From Gordionus sp. m RMFG-2023 (Eukaryota > Nematomorpha > Gordioida > Chordodea > Parachordodidae), in the NCBI RefSeq assembly GCF_954871325.1, contig NC_088777.1, forward strand, positions 30,915,366 to 30,979,365: a stretch of DNA of 64,000 nucleotides. The letters run 5' to 3'. The translations under genes were made by a program, and so were the position numbers. Positions 48,501 through 51,720 of the stretch are shown in pieces. The notes beneath the pieces are model-generated. The model was not told the origin of the DNA. It was given only the letters and a program-made list of their open reading frames with translations, and made no database searches. The number at the start of each line of letters is the position of its first letter. The stretch's first letter is position 1.

Positions 48501-49309
48501 GCTTCTTTCATAGGGGGTGCGTAGGGACGCTTAGTTTTCAGGGGCGCGTATTTTAGTCATGCCTCAAAATTTGACATTATCCACTAAAAAATCATGATCC
48601 TTTTTTGAAAATTATTATCTTTATTTTTTTATATTTTTTGAAAAGAATCTGATCTTGACTCAATCCTTAAAAGGATAAATTAACAAACTTGATTATTTGT
48701 CATTATTATATAATTTTATTTTTACTTGAAATTAAGACTCTTCTGTATCAAATCTATATATTTATAAGCTCCTCCACCAGTAGCTTTTAAAACTTTACAA
48801 GATTGAAATTCAGGTAAGGTTGCTATATGTTTCTGTATGAAATCTAAACATGCTTCTATGCATTTTGTCTCAAATTTTATGAAATGTAATTGTGCACCCA
48901 TTTCTTCTGTTTCACAGATCTTTGTAAAATATAAATAATCTAAAGAATATATAAGCTTATACATCTTCCTTGCCATCAATGTTGTAAATAGTTTTTTTCC
49001 TAGGTACATTGACTAGGTATGCTAATTTTGCCAAGGAGCCTCCTTAAAATAATGTGCATATAAAAAAGAAAACAAGAAAATATACCTATATCAATAGATA
49101 CTCTTTGAGCATTTTGCAATGTTTGTAAAAAATTATCATGTAATTTAATATCAATATTATGTTGCATTTTAATCAAGCATTTGTTAGTTATAGCAAAGCA
49201 GTAGTTAATATAAATCTTTAGGCAGTATAGCATATAAATTTAATGTTTAAATACCTATATCAATAGAAAACCAATCTATATTTCCTTTTAAATTACTATT
49301 TTTATCCAT
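3496..49309 (-). CDS. PANK4-like: Pantothenate kinase, PANK4-like clade (whole split gene)
   Basis: The family phosphorylates pantothenate with ATP, the first committed step of coenzyme A synthesis. Exons on the minus strand, in order: 1a 49255-49309 or 1b 49086-49167, 48726-49042, 19541-19727, 16445-16537, 8821-8958, 4838-5020, 4587-4668, 3496-3560. All joins keep phase and use GT-AG. Visible motifs in order: [13 protein letters not shown] (phosphate loop), [140 protein letters not shown]. These match PANK4 better than PANK1-3. Length is about 380 residues, a normal PANK core, with no DUF89-type phosphatase domain. The Glu in DEMDC and the Arg in TRIGG align with catalytic residues replaced by Val and Trp in human PANK4 (family knowledge from memory), so an active kinase is inferred. 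Exon 2 carries one extra base as read. Confidence 0.9.
3561..4586 (-). other. Last PANK-like intron, with a MITE end
   Basis: No coding signal seen. It holds a near-palindrome at about 3704-3726 (CCGGGGATA..TATCCCGG) and, at about 4530-4563, CGAGCCGTTTAACAACA. The latter matches the right end of the hAT MITE at 18769-18989, so a fragment of that family lies here. Confidence 0.5.
4587..4668 (-). CDS. PANK4-like: PANK4-like exon 8 ([16 protein letters not shown])
   Basis: Acceptor CTATATTAG then [18 protein letters not shown] and AFLKGLKPN, matching [23 protein letters not shown], the end of the PANK fold. It joins exon 7 in phase 0 over a 169-bp intron. It can leave through donor GTTAAC at 4586 in phase 1, or read on two codons to a TAA at 4582-4584. 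Either way the protein ends close to the normal end of a single-domain PANK. Confidence 0.88.
4838..5020 (-). CDS. PANK4-like: PANK4-like exon 7 ([19 protein letters not shown])
   Basis: Encodes 61 codons in phase 0: [49 protein letters not shown] and [11 protein letters not shown], before donor GTATTT. Human PANK4 has SKEDMAKSLLHMISNDIGQ and [19 protein letters not shown] here. The acceptor is ambiguous: AG at 5021-5022 gives phase 0, and AG at 5026-5027 gives an extra GT and phase 1. With the first, about five residues link FGK to EDIAHS, fewer than in human, so a small unfound exon between 5 and 7 is possible. Confidence 0.9.
5021..6014. other. PANK-like intron, unannotated AT-rich part
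   Basis: Intron between exons 5 and 7. No gene or recognisable repeat end was seen in 5050-6010 apart from the TTAA that begins the piggyBac relic. Confidence 0.4.
6015..7397 (+). mobile_element. piggyBac relic (family A)
   Basis: Begins after TTAA (6011-6014) with CCCTTTATTGCG and ends near 7397 with CGCGCAATAGATGG followed by TTAT, a decayed inverted end and TTAA target. The plus strand keeps an acidic Ser/Asp N-terminus ([12 protein letters not shown], about 6493), a central piece [18 protein letters not shown] (from about 6600) matching the piggyBac FDNWF region, and a C-terminal Cys-rich domain [19 protein letters not shown] (about 7036 on) with [12 protein letters not shown]. The first catalytic-Asp region is missing between N-terminus and centre, and stops interrupt the rest. 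It sits in a PANK-like intron. Confidence 0.78.
7398..7729. other. Intron stretch, nothing recognised
   Basis: AT-rich intron sequence with no gene or repeat end that I can support. Confidence 0.4.
7730..7855. repeat. Six 21-bp tandem copies
   Basis: The unit CCGAAATTTCTCTTAAATTC plus C is repeated six times with almost no variation, encoding PKFLLNS in one frame. The near-identity points to recent slippage or unequal exchange. It lies in intron sequence of the kinase gene, so the open frame is not taken as a gene. Confidence 0.93.
8083..8677 (-). CDS. Unassigned terminal exon: alternative PANK end or another gene
   Basis: After acceptor ATATTAG (8678-8679) an open frame of 197 codons runs to a TAG at 8083-8085. 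It starts with one base that would complete a Trp codon if exon 5 used the donor after 8801. The protein is polar, rich in Asn, Ser, Asp and Glu, and looks disordered. It holds a clathrin-box-like LISFE near residue 43 and a degenerate repeat of about 18 residues ([17 protein letters not shown] and [16 protein letters not shown]). Nothing in it resembles PANK, and using it would cut the kinase fold before ISNDIGQ. I do not recognise the product. It may be an isoform-specific end, an exonised insertion, or the last exon of a separate gene. Confidence 0.45.
8821..8958 (-). CDS. PANK4-like: PANK4-like exon 5 (DIYGGDY, IASSFGK)
   Basis: Acceptor AAAATAAG precedes [17 protein letters not shown], followed by [12 protein letters not shown] and [10 protein letters not shown]. 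The exon ends in phase 0 at 8821 if donor GTTAGA is used, which allows joining to exon 7. A second possible donor, GTTTCT after 8801, extends it by VRTSAAW in phase 2 and fits the block at 8083-8677. Open frame beyond 8801 gives a hydrophobic run ([10 protein letters not shown]) that is most likely intron read-through rather than a membrane segment. Confidence 0.88.
8990..9429. other. Intron stretch with a lone piggyBac-like end
   Basis: At 9112-9130 ATTAACCCTTTAGAGTCTAA looks like a piggyBac-type terminus (TTAA then CCCTTT), but no partner end or coding remnant was found nearby. Confidence 0.3.
9430..10065 (+). mobile_element. hAT-type relic, copy 1 of the GGTCAATTGACC family
   Basis: Left end GCAAGTCGGTCAATTGACCG and right end with GACCGATCAAATATCGGCC match the complete copy at 15306-16092. 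Inside, about 9725-9880, the plus strand reads [25 protein letters not shown] and YHNLRLIKN, the C-terminal hAT dimerisation region. Both ends are eroded, and the interior matches the other copy, including its internal loss. Confidence 0.72.
10066..10544. other. Intron stretch, nothing recognised
   Basis: AT-rich intron sequence between two hAT elements. No supported feature. Confidence 0.4.
10545..12671 (+). mobile_element. hAT transposon with both ends (ZBED-like)
   Basis: The ends are inverted copies of TAGGGCTGTGCCGAT. Outside them TATGAA repeats directly (10539-10544 and 12672-12677), the core of a hAT-type target duplication. Both subterminal regions contain repeated ATATCGGA motifs, likely transposase-binding sites. 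The element is 2127 bp, shorter than a full hAT, and holds a decayed transposase gene. It lies in the intron between exons 4 and 5 of the kinase gene. Confidence 0.88.
10978..12105 (+). pseudogene. Decayed hAT transposase (BED finger, ZBED-like)
   Basis: Starts with a BED-type finger: [19 protein letters not shown], then VICR and KYLKRFH (about 10978-11130). An open piece at 11298-11495 has [20 protein letters not shown] and [31 protein letters not shown] and CFAHICNWL follow (11685-11775), and then an open piece at 11898-12104 with [30 protein letters not shown]. These follow the order of ZBED-type hAT transposases. Frames change at least three times and the C-terminal dimerisation domain is not visible, so it is non-functional. 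Confidence 0.82.
12672..15297. other. Intron stretch with weak repeats
   Basis: At 13001-13040 a unit of 10 bp (GCCAATAAAC and variants) is repeated four times. At about 13490-13860 GGTTCC-rich sequence repeats many times, with CAGAGT near the left (13452) and inverted near the right (13855); it may be a decayed hAT-like MITE, but I found no target duplication. Nothing was recognised at 13870-15297. Confidence 0.4.
15306..16092 (+). mobile_element. Short hAT element with 8-bp target duplication
   Basis: Inverted ends TAGGGTTGGCAAGTC.. and CAGGGTTGTGCATTTG.. are flanked by the perfect direct repeat CTAGAGGA (15298-15305 and 16093-16100), the size made by hAT. Subterminal GGTCAATTGACC palindromes and GACCGGTCAAAT motifs lie at both ends. 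At 787 bp it is an internally deleted, non-autonomous copy. It keeps an open piece of 89 codons (15425-15694) and a C-terminal hAT-like piece ([11 protein letters not shown], about 15735). The copy at 9430 belongs to the same family. Confidence 0.92.
16300..16352. repeat. Solo hAT-like end (CATAGGCGTAGCCA type)
   Basis: The sequence GGGGGGGGAGG..AAACTTTC then GGCTACGCCTATG is the right end of the same family as 62553-63878. No left end was found. Confidence 0.5.
16445..16537 (-). CDS. PANK4-like: PANK4-like exon 4 ([14 protein letters not shown])
   Basis: This exon is too short for an ordinary ORF scan. Between acceptor AAAAATAG and donor GTATTC it encodes exactly 31 codons, [18 protein letters not shown] then [13 protein letters not shown], in phase 0 at both ends. 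It fits between exons 3 and 5 exactly as in PANK4 ([24 protein letters not shown]). The Arg before IGG is the substrate/catalytic arginine that is Trp in human PANK4. The exon is flanked on its downstream side by a stray hAT-like end at 16300-16350. Confidence 0.92.
16555..17046. other. Intron stretch, nothing recognised
   Basis: AT-rich intron sequence upstream of exon 4 on the gene strand. No supported feature. Confidence 0.4.
17122..19312 (+). mobile_element. hAT relic (ZMYM1/TTF-like) with both ends
   Basis: Left end TAGAGATGTAACGGATC and right end (inverted) TAGATGTATACTGGATTC, with short AAAAAAT flanks on both sides. The plus-strand decayed transposase shows [10 protein letters not shown] (about 17960), [20 protein letters not shown] (about 18050), an [11 protein letters not shown] to [11 protein letters not shown] segment (18290-18430), [20 protein letters not shown] (about 18490), and AERLF with [12 protein letters not shown] of the C-terminal domain split across a MITE. 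Many stops. Total 2191 bp. Confidence 0.8.
18769..18989. mobile_element. hAT MITE with 8-bp target duplication
   Basis: A 221-bp element with imperfect inverted ends (TAATGGTTAAATGGCTCG and TATGTTGTTAAACGGCTC) and inner inverted arms (CTAACTCAATATTT). It is flanked by the exact repeat GTTTTAGG at 18761-18768 and 18990-18997. It has no coding sequence. It interrupts the AERLF..RLKSYLR coding of the host hAT. Confidence 0.93.
19493..20354. other. Exon 3 and flank, with a hAT-like end
   Basis: Apart from the kinase exon at 19541-19727, a fragment at about 19935-20085 begins TTAGTGATTAGCATCGGGGC and matches the left end of the element at 61419. Its right half is missing, probably lost beside the DDE transposon. 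Confidence 0.5.
19541..19727 (-). CDS. PANK4-like: PANK4-like exon 3 (catalytic Glu, NIGSGVS)
   Basis: Acceptor ACACTTAG at 19728-19729. The first A completes the Lys codon begun by exon 2, then 62 codons follow and end in phase 0 before donor GTTATC. It encodes [19 protein letters not shown], then [11 protein letters not shown], and [14 protein letters not shown]. The Glu of DEMDC is at the position of the PANK catalytic base. The 29-kb intron separating it from exon 2 is filled with nested transposons. Confidence 0.92.
21060..22040 (-). pseudogene. Second transposon gene (DISENY..QYKN..HGKG..DGLGGT)
   Basis: Reading the minus strand from 22040: [140 protein letters not shown]. This order matches a widespread uncharacterised animal protein family that I believe is transposon-borne. 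The spaced Asp residues (DxSENY, SDxxxxQYKN) look like a DDE/RNase H-type core, which is inference. Stops and frame changes break it. It is read divergently from the gene at 23050. Confidence 0.7.
23050..24652 (+). pseudogene. DDE transposase-like gene (FIDSSK..LHNGN family)
   Basis: Nearly full length, in a few frames. The N-terminus is Cys-rich ([15 protein letters not shown], then [19 protein letters not shown]), suggesting zinc binding. [20 protein letters not shown] then [10 protein letters not shown] follows, then [20 protein letters not shown] with [97 protein letters not shown] and a C-terminal [13 protein letters not shown] ending RKYI. This belongs to a family common in cnidarian and arthropod genomes. 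The Asp of FIDSS and of CCDLK are likely catalytic. At least three frame changes or stops, so inactive. Confidence 0.82.
25938..26089. other. Junction between DDE transposon and piggyBac relic
   Basis: Short AT-rich flank. Nothing recognised. Confidence 0.4.
26090..27240 (-). mobile_element. piggyBac relic (family B), minus strand
   Basis: The minus strand from about 27180 matches the 5' end of the copy at 34528, sharing TGACTGATTG near the end, GGTGGAGTTATTTTATT and CTATGATTTTTGCAGAT. It then matches the 3' coding end at 26460-26230: a Cys-rich region with [12 protein letters not shown] and HDKCFA, and a 3' flank with TATCCAAATAT and TTGGGATCT. Most of the transposase between is gone, so this is an internally deleted copy with eroded ends. 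Confidence 0.7.
27880..29170. repeat. Tandem array, about 118-bp unit (left arm of foldback 1)
   Basis: About 11 copies of a unit running GACAATTGTCATAATCGTTA, AGTTTTTTGAATTTTTTTGA, ATGTTAAAATAAGTATTAAT, AACATGTTTAAATAAAAATT and TAGTGAAGATGTACCA. Each begins at the 10-bp palindrome GACAATTGTC. Copies differ by small indels, and many short open frames in this array are repeat shadows. Confidence 0.92.
29510..30345. repeat. Inverted array of the same 118-bp unit (right arm of foldback 1)
   Basis: About seven copies of the reverse complement of the 27880-29170 unit (AACGATTATGACAATTGTCA, then GGTACATCTTCACTAAATT). The two arrays can pair over more than 800 bp. Confidence 0.92.
30567..32715. mobile_element. 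Inverted-repeat DNA transposon nested in foldback 1
   Basis: Ends GGGTCATTCCATGTCAAATC and, inverted, GGGCCATTCCACGTCAAATC. Arms of about 500 bp pair with each other. TTTT lies directly outside both ends (30563-30566 and 32716-32719), a possible 4-bp target duplication. The flanking foldback sequence resumes exactly at 32720. The interior has a weak plus-strand remnant (about 31480-31910) with [20 protein letters not shown] and [15 protein letters not shown]. The termini are the same type as the two-gene transposon at 20355-25937, so this is probably a non-autonomous relative. Confidence 0.88.
33130..33259. other. Short flank between foldback 1 and piggyBac
   Basis: AT-rich. No left terminus of the following piggyBac copy could be found here. 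Confidence 0.4.
33480..34520 (+). pseudogene. Decayed piggyBac transposase (copy B1)
   Basis: Open piece 33528-33806 has [20 protein letters not shown], then [20 protein letters not shown] and KPSKYGIK, the start of the DDE_Tnp_1_7 domain. [29 protein letters not shown] (about 33928), [33 protein letters not shown] (about 34208) and a C-terminal Cys-rich domain [20 protein letters not shown] then [10 protein letters not shown] and a stop (34409-34518) follow. The normal order is preserved; several frameshifts and stops make it inactive. Confidence 0.88.
34528..36365 (+). mobile_element. piggyBac copy B2, complete ends, inserted in copy B1
   Basis: Ends CCCTTCAATACTCTGG and, inverted, CCCTTCAATAATCCGG, with TTAA directly outside both (34524-34527 and 36366-36369). 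Subterminal GGGGT..ACCCC motifs occur at both ends. The coding part keeps the acidic N-terminus ([16 protein letters not shown], about 35436) and [15 protein letters not shown] to NKPSKYGK (35633-35880), then jumps to [18 protein letters not shown] and [10 protein letters not shown] (35897-35987). The catalytic centre is deleted, so it is non-autonomous. It holds a 373-bp insert at 34946-35318. Confidence 0.92.
34946..35318. mobile_element. 373-bp insert with 11-bp target duplication
   Basis: TACTATGATTT lies on both sides (34935-34945 and 35319-35329), and the related copy at 26090-27240 has a single uninterrupted version, showing that this block was inserted. No coding capacity, no clear inverted ends and no tRNA-like boxes were recognised. 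The duplication length is unlike hAT or piggyBac, so a SINE or other retroposed sequence is possible. Confidence 0.75.
36721..37439. other. Intron stretch, nothing recognised
   Basis: AT-rich sequence inside the 29-kb intron. No gene or repeat end supported. Confidence 0.4.
37448..38570 (+). mobile_element. hAT element with 8-bp target duplication
   Basis: Ends CAGAGTTGTTAAGG and, inverted, CAGAGTTGTTAACC, flanked by the exact repeat ATGATACC (37440-37447 and 38571-38578). Subterminal GGAGCG..GAGCTAG motifs occur at both ends. Plus-strand remnants: [20 protein letters not shown] (about 38007) and a C-terminal hAT-like part, [12 protein letters not shown] then [17 protein letters not shown] (about 38195-38330). 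At 1123 bp it is internally deleted. Confidence 0.93.
38571..40266. other. Intron stretch with faint array-like motifs
   Basis: Mostly AT-rich without supported features. At about 39815-39930 short pieces (AAAATTATAATAATTGCC, CACCTAA) recall the 118-bp unit but are too weak to call. Confidence 0.35.
40980..42050. repeat. Direct repeats of the GGGGGCGCGTAG unit
   Basis: GGGGGCGCG-type cores occur near 41055, 41234, 41388, 41557, 41704, 41875 and 42037, with intervening blocks alternating between two sequence types, suggesting a higher-order unit of about 320-350 bp. Confidence 0.8.
42072..42360. repeat. CGCGAA/TAGCGAA terminal minisatellite (left)
   Basis: About 17 copies of a 14-20 bp unit alternating TATCGCGAA and TATAGCGAA. 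The inverted partner is at 48040-48345. Confidence 0.9.
42446..44384 (-). mobile_element. hAT-Ac element rich in GGCCCGGCC, inside foldback 2
   Basis: Ends CAGAGACCTGCAGAGG and, inverted, CAGAGACCCGCAGGCC, flanked by the exact repeat ATATTAAT (42438-42445 and 44385-44392). Both ends carry several GGCCCGGCCCGGATATTTTT units, likely transposase-binding repeats. The minus strand at about 43500-43340 reads [40 protein letters not shown], the hAT C-terminal dimerisation domain, preceded by [18 protein letters not shown]. The rest of the transposase is missing or unreadable. Confidence 0.93.
44790..45790. repeat. Array of about 125-bp units (left arm of foldback 2)
   Basis: About eight copies resembling the foldback 1 unit (GACAATTGTCATAATCGTTA, then TTTGACGCAAATGGG, AACATG, GAAGATGTACC) but clearly diverged from it. 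Confidence 0.9.
46080..47640. repeat. Inverted array of about 125-bp units (right arm of foldback 2)
   Basis: About 12 copies in the opposite orientation, alternating between two subtypes (ACTTATCTAGGGTACATC with CACTGAAATTTTATTT, and ACTTTTCTATGGTACATC with ATGAAATTTTAATTTAAC), so the higher-order unit is about 250 bp. Confidence 0.9.
48040..48345. repeat. CGCGAA terminal minisatellite (right)
   Basis: Inverted partner of 42072-42360. A similar but differently expanded version ends the truncated copy at 60160-60500. Confidence 0.88.
48591..48725. other. PANK-like intron 2, first bases
   Basis: Short AT-rich intron sequence after the exon 2 donor. No feature seen. Confidence 0.5.
48726..49042 (-). 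CDS. PANK4-like: PANK4-like exon 2 (GG loop, ATGGGAYK motif)
   Basis: It follows acceptor TTTTAAG and completes the split glycine codon to give [11 protein letters not shown]. It then encodes [17 protein letters not shown] and [17 protein letters not shown] before donor GTAAAA at 48725. The reading frame changes once between the first 20 codons and the LHFIKF part. The exon is 317 nt where 316 would keep phase, and a run of seven A (minus strand, near 48992-48998) is the likely place. A homopolymer error in the assembly is the simplest reading; a true frameshift cannot be excluded. Confidence 0.88.
49086..49167 (-). CDS. PANK4-like: PANK4-like exon 1b (alternative first exon)
   Basis: ATG at 49167-49165 gives 27 codons plus one base, ending [10 protein letters not shown], then donor GTATAT. 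The stretch [12 protein letters not shown] aligns with the LENAKRFAIDIG of human PANK4, so this is the better homologue of the usual start. It is joined to exon 2 by an intron of only 43 bp (49043-49085). Upstream in-frame codons exist, so a longer start is possible. Confidence 0.82.
49255..49309 (-). CDS. PANK4-like: PANK4-like exon 1a (alternative first exon)
   Basis: ATG at 49309-49307 opens 18 codons plus one base and ends DWFSIDIG, directly followed by the donor GTATTT. The end is phase 1, the same as exon 1b, and both encode SIDIG just before the splice. The WFSIDIG context recalls the N-terminus of PANK1-3 (WFGMDIGG). It would join exon 2 across a 212-bp intron. It could be an exon duplicated from 1b or a real alternative promoter product; no transcript data are available. 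Confidence 0.6.
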
Positions 49310-49599
49310 TTTATTGCAATACCTTTCTAGGTAGGTTAAAGATAGCATATGAAATTTGGTTCCACCTCTAAATAGCAAAGCAAGGAATTAAATGAATGAA
49401 AATCTTAAAAAGCCTAATAATATATAAATAATTTTATAAATTACTAAAATATAAATCATTTTATAAATTATAAATATACAAATCATTTTATTATATTATT
49501 TTTTATTATATAATTATAATATAACATATATAAGTTTTATTTATTAATAGTGTTGTATAAATTATTATATATATATAAATCATTTTAATATTATAAAAC
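49310..49599. promoter_or_regulatory. Probable 5' flank of the PANK-like gene
   Basis: AT-rich sequence immediately upstream of exon 1a. A promoter must lie here or beyond if 1a is the first exon, but no specific element could be identified. Confidence 0.3.
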
Positions 49600-51720
49600 T
49601 ACCCGTCAAAAATGACGGGGAATATCGAATCAAAAGATCGACGATCCTAGATTCGATCGCAAATTTGTCAATTTTACGAGATTTATGATTCTGACTTAAA
49701 TTGAGGATCGCGATCGAGATCATTTTGTTTAAAATTCGATCCCGATCTTTTTAAAAATTAATTTTTTACTTAAAAAGAAATAAATAAAACAAAAATTTTG
49801 AAAATTAAATTAAAATATTATTTTTAAAAAAAATATCTACCTTCATATTTTATCAACTTCCATTCCACCATTTATTTTATAGATATATTTATTCATTTCC
49901 TAAATTTTACGAGATTTAGAGATCTTACAAGTTATTTAATATAAATTTATAATAATATATTAATATTTATTTTAATAGGTAAATGTAAATGTCCATTATA
50001 GATTTAGAAGATTCTATTGCATCTACTATTGATGTAACAGCAGATATAAGTGAGAATGAGAATCTTTTACCATTTTTGAAATTGCGTAAGTATTTTACTT
50101 TATGAGAAATAGATGAAAGCAACTCTTATAATATGATCAGCACCAAATGCCGTCTCTGTAAGAAGATAATATCATCTTCCAAAATATCATCCTCGAACTT
50201 AAAGCTACATTTACAAGTAATTCTTTTAAATTTTTTTTATTTACTAATCTTAATGTCAACATGTTTAAATTTAATTTATTACATTCCTGAGTTGAACAGG
50301 TACTACAGAAATAGAATCTAGATACAGATTCTTTATAAAAAAAATGAATTATTAGATACAGTATAATTAATAAAATATTTAGAGTTAATCTTGGTATATT
50401 TGACTTTCTCTAATATAATTAAAACATCCAGTTCAATGTTATTTGTATTGAACTTAGCAATGTTTTACCAAAAAAATAAATATCTATTCTATTATATCTT
50501 TATTATAATATGTTAAATCTAATCAATTAGTATTATAGTTTCAGTTTGAGCTTGATTATATAATCCTCTTGACAACATTTTTAGGGCTTTTTTTAATAAT
50601 ATATTTTGAATTGTATTTTTTGTATCATTTGACCCAATCCATAAGTTCTTAAATGCCAAAAAGCCTCATTATATTAATAGGAAAATACTTTATCAAAATC
50701 TTTAGACCATATCATCTTGGGAAACTTTTAATTATGATAGACAATATTGTAAACTTAAATTTTTAAGATAACCTACCCCCTTTTAACCACTAATAAAACA
50801 TACTTTAATATGTTTAACAAAATTTGTTGATCCCTTAATCCATAGTTCTTAAATGCCAAAAAGGCTAATTATATTCATATATAGGAAAATAATTTATCAA
50901 AATCTATAGCCCATATCATCTTGGGCAACTTTTAATAATGATAGACAAAGACAATATTGTAAACTTAAAATTTAAAATAACCTATATGAACCTTTTTTAA
51001 CCATATATAAATTAAATAATATATTTTAATATGTTTAACAAAATTTGTGTTGAACCCTTTATTGTTTTTTTATTTATATAGGTTTTACATTCAGCCTGTA
51101 CATTGTTTTTTTTAACTTTAAATTTCCATATAAAATTTTAAAAATGAAATTTGATTCAGGATAAGTTATTTTCATCCAACTTTGATACATACTTTTTTTT
51201 TCTTTTATAAAGAAAAAGCAGTGAATTTAAAAATGAGATTACCAAACACCTCAACGAATTCTCTACATAAAAAAATATATCACTGCAAAACCAAAGTGGC
51301 TCTGGTTGCAAATCCAGACAATCTAAATTAAATTTTAACAATCTAAACATTCCAGCTGTATCGCAAAAAACGGCAGACAAGGTTATCATGGATTTTATTA
51401 TTGACACCTTTCAACCACTGTCTCTGGTTGATGATCCTTCATTTGAAAAAATTATTAAAACTTTTTCTCCTGCGACAAAAATTATTTGTCGCCAAACACT
51501 GGGCAACAGGATATCTACTTCCTTCTCTTATATAACGACAAATCTTATAAGAGATTTGTCTGAAGTTTCTTATGTATGCACCACTGCTGATTGTTGGAGT
51601 CGTCATCGAAGGTATATCTCACGTTCTATAAAATTCATAATAAGGTGGTGAAGATGGTGACTGACAATGGAACCAATTTTGTCAAGGCATTATGTTAAAA
51701 TGGTTCCACAGAGAAATTAT
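49600..51720 (+). mobile_element. hAT relic with BED finger, 3' part missing
   Basis: A likely left end region at 49606-49760 has GGGGAATATCGAATC and several GATCG motifs. The transposase starts near 49991 (MSIIDLEDSIASTIDV), with a BED-like CRLCKKIISSSKISSSNLKL (50148-50214) ending at a plausible donor GTAATT. Coding resumes about 51210 (FKNEITKHLNEFS) and continues NIPAVSQKTADKVIMDF, IIDTFQPLSLVDDPSFEK, VSYVCTTADCWSRHRR (51388-51615) and KMVTDNGTNFVKAL (51650-51695). The downstream half, with the C-terminal domain, is not found; the gypsy fossil begins here. Confidence 0.78.
50630..51055. repeat. Two direct copies of a unit of about 215 bp
   Basis: CATAGTTCTTAAATGCCAAA, CATATCATCTTGGG and GATAGACA..CAATATTGTAAACTT occur twice in order (from about 50638 and 50840). 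The repeats lie in the presumed intron of the hAT gene. Confidence 0.8.

Larger units (their letters stand above)
40267..48590. mobile_element. Outer foldback built on the GCGCGTAGTTTAGTC repeat
   Basis: Left end TTTTGAGATTTGGGGCATGA and inverted right end TTTTGAGGCATGACTAAAAT. Units with AGCTTCTTTGATAGGGGG, CGCGTAGTTTAGTCAAAAA and TTTTTTGATTCCTCTTAATG run in one orientation at 40300-40770 and in the other, several times, at 40980-42050, around a centre near 40880. The right arm resumes at 48361 after the nested foldback 2. No coding sequence seen. Confidence 0.72.

Noticed and set aside
50133-50321. Separate small zinc-finger gene
   Set aside because: The CRLCKK..NLKLHL piece is better explained as the BED finger of the hAT whose coding resumes at about 51210.
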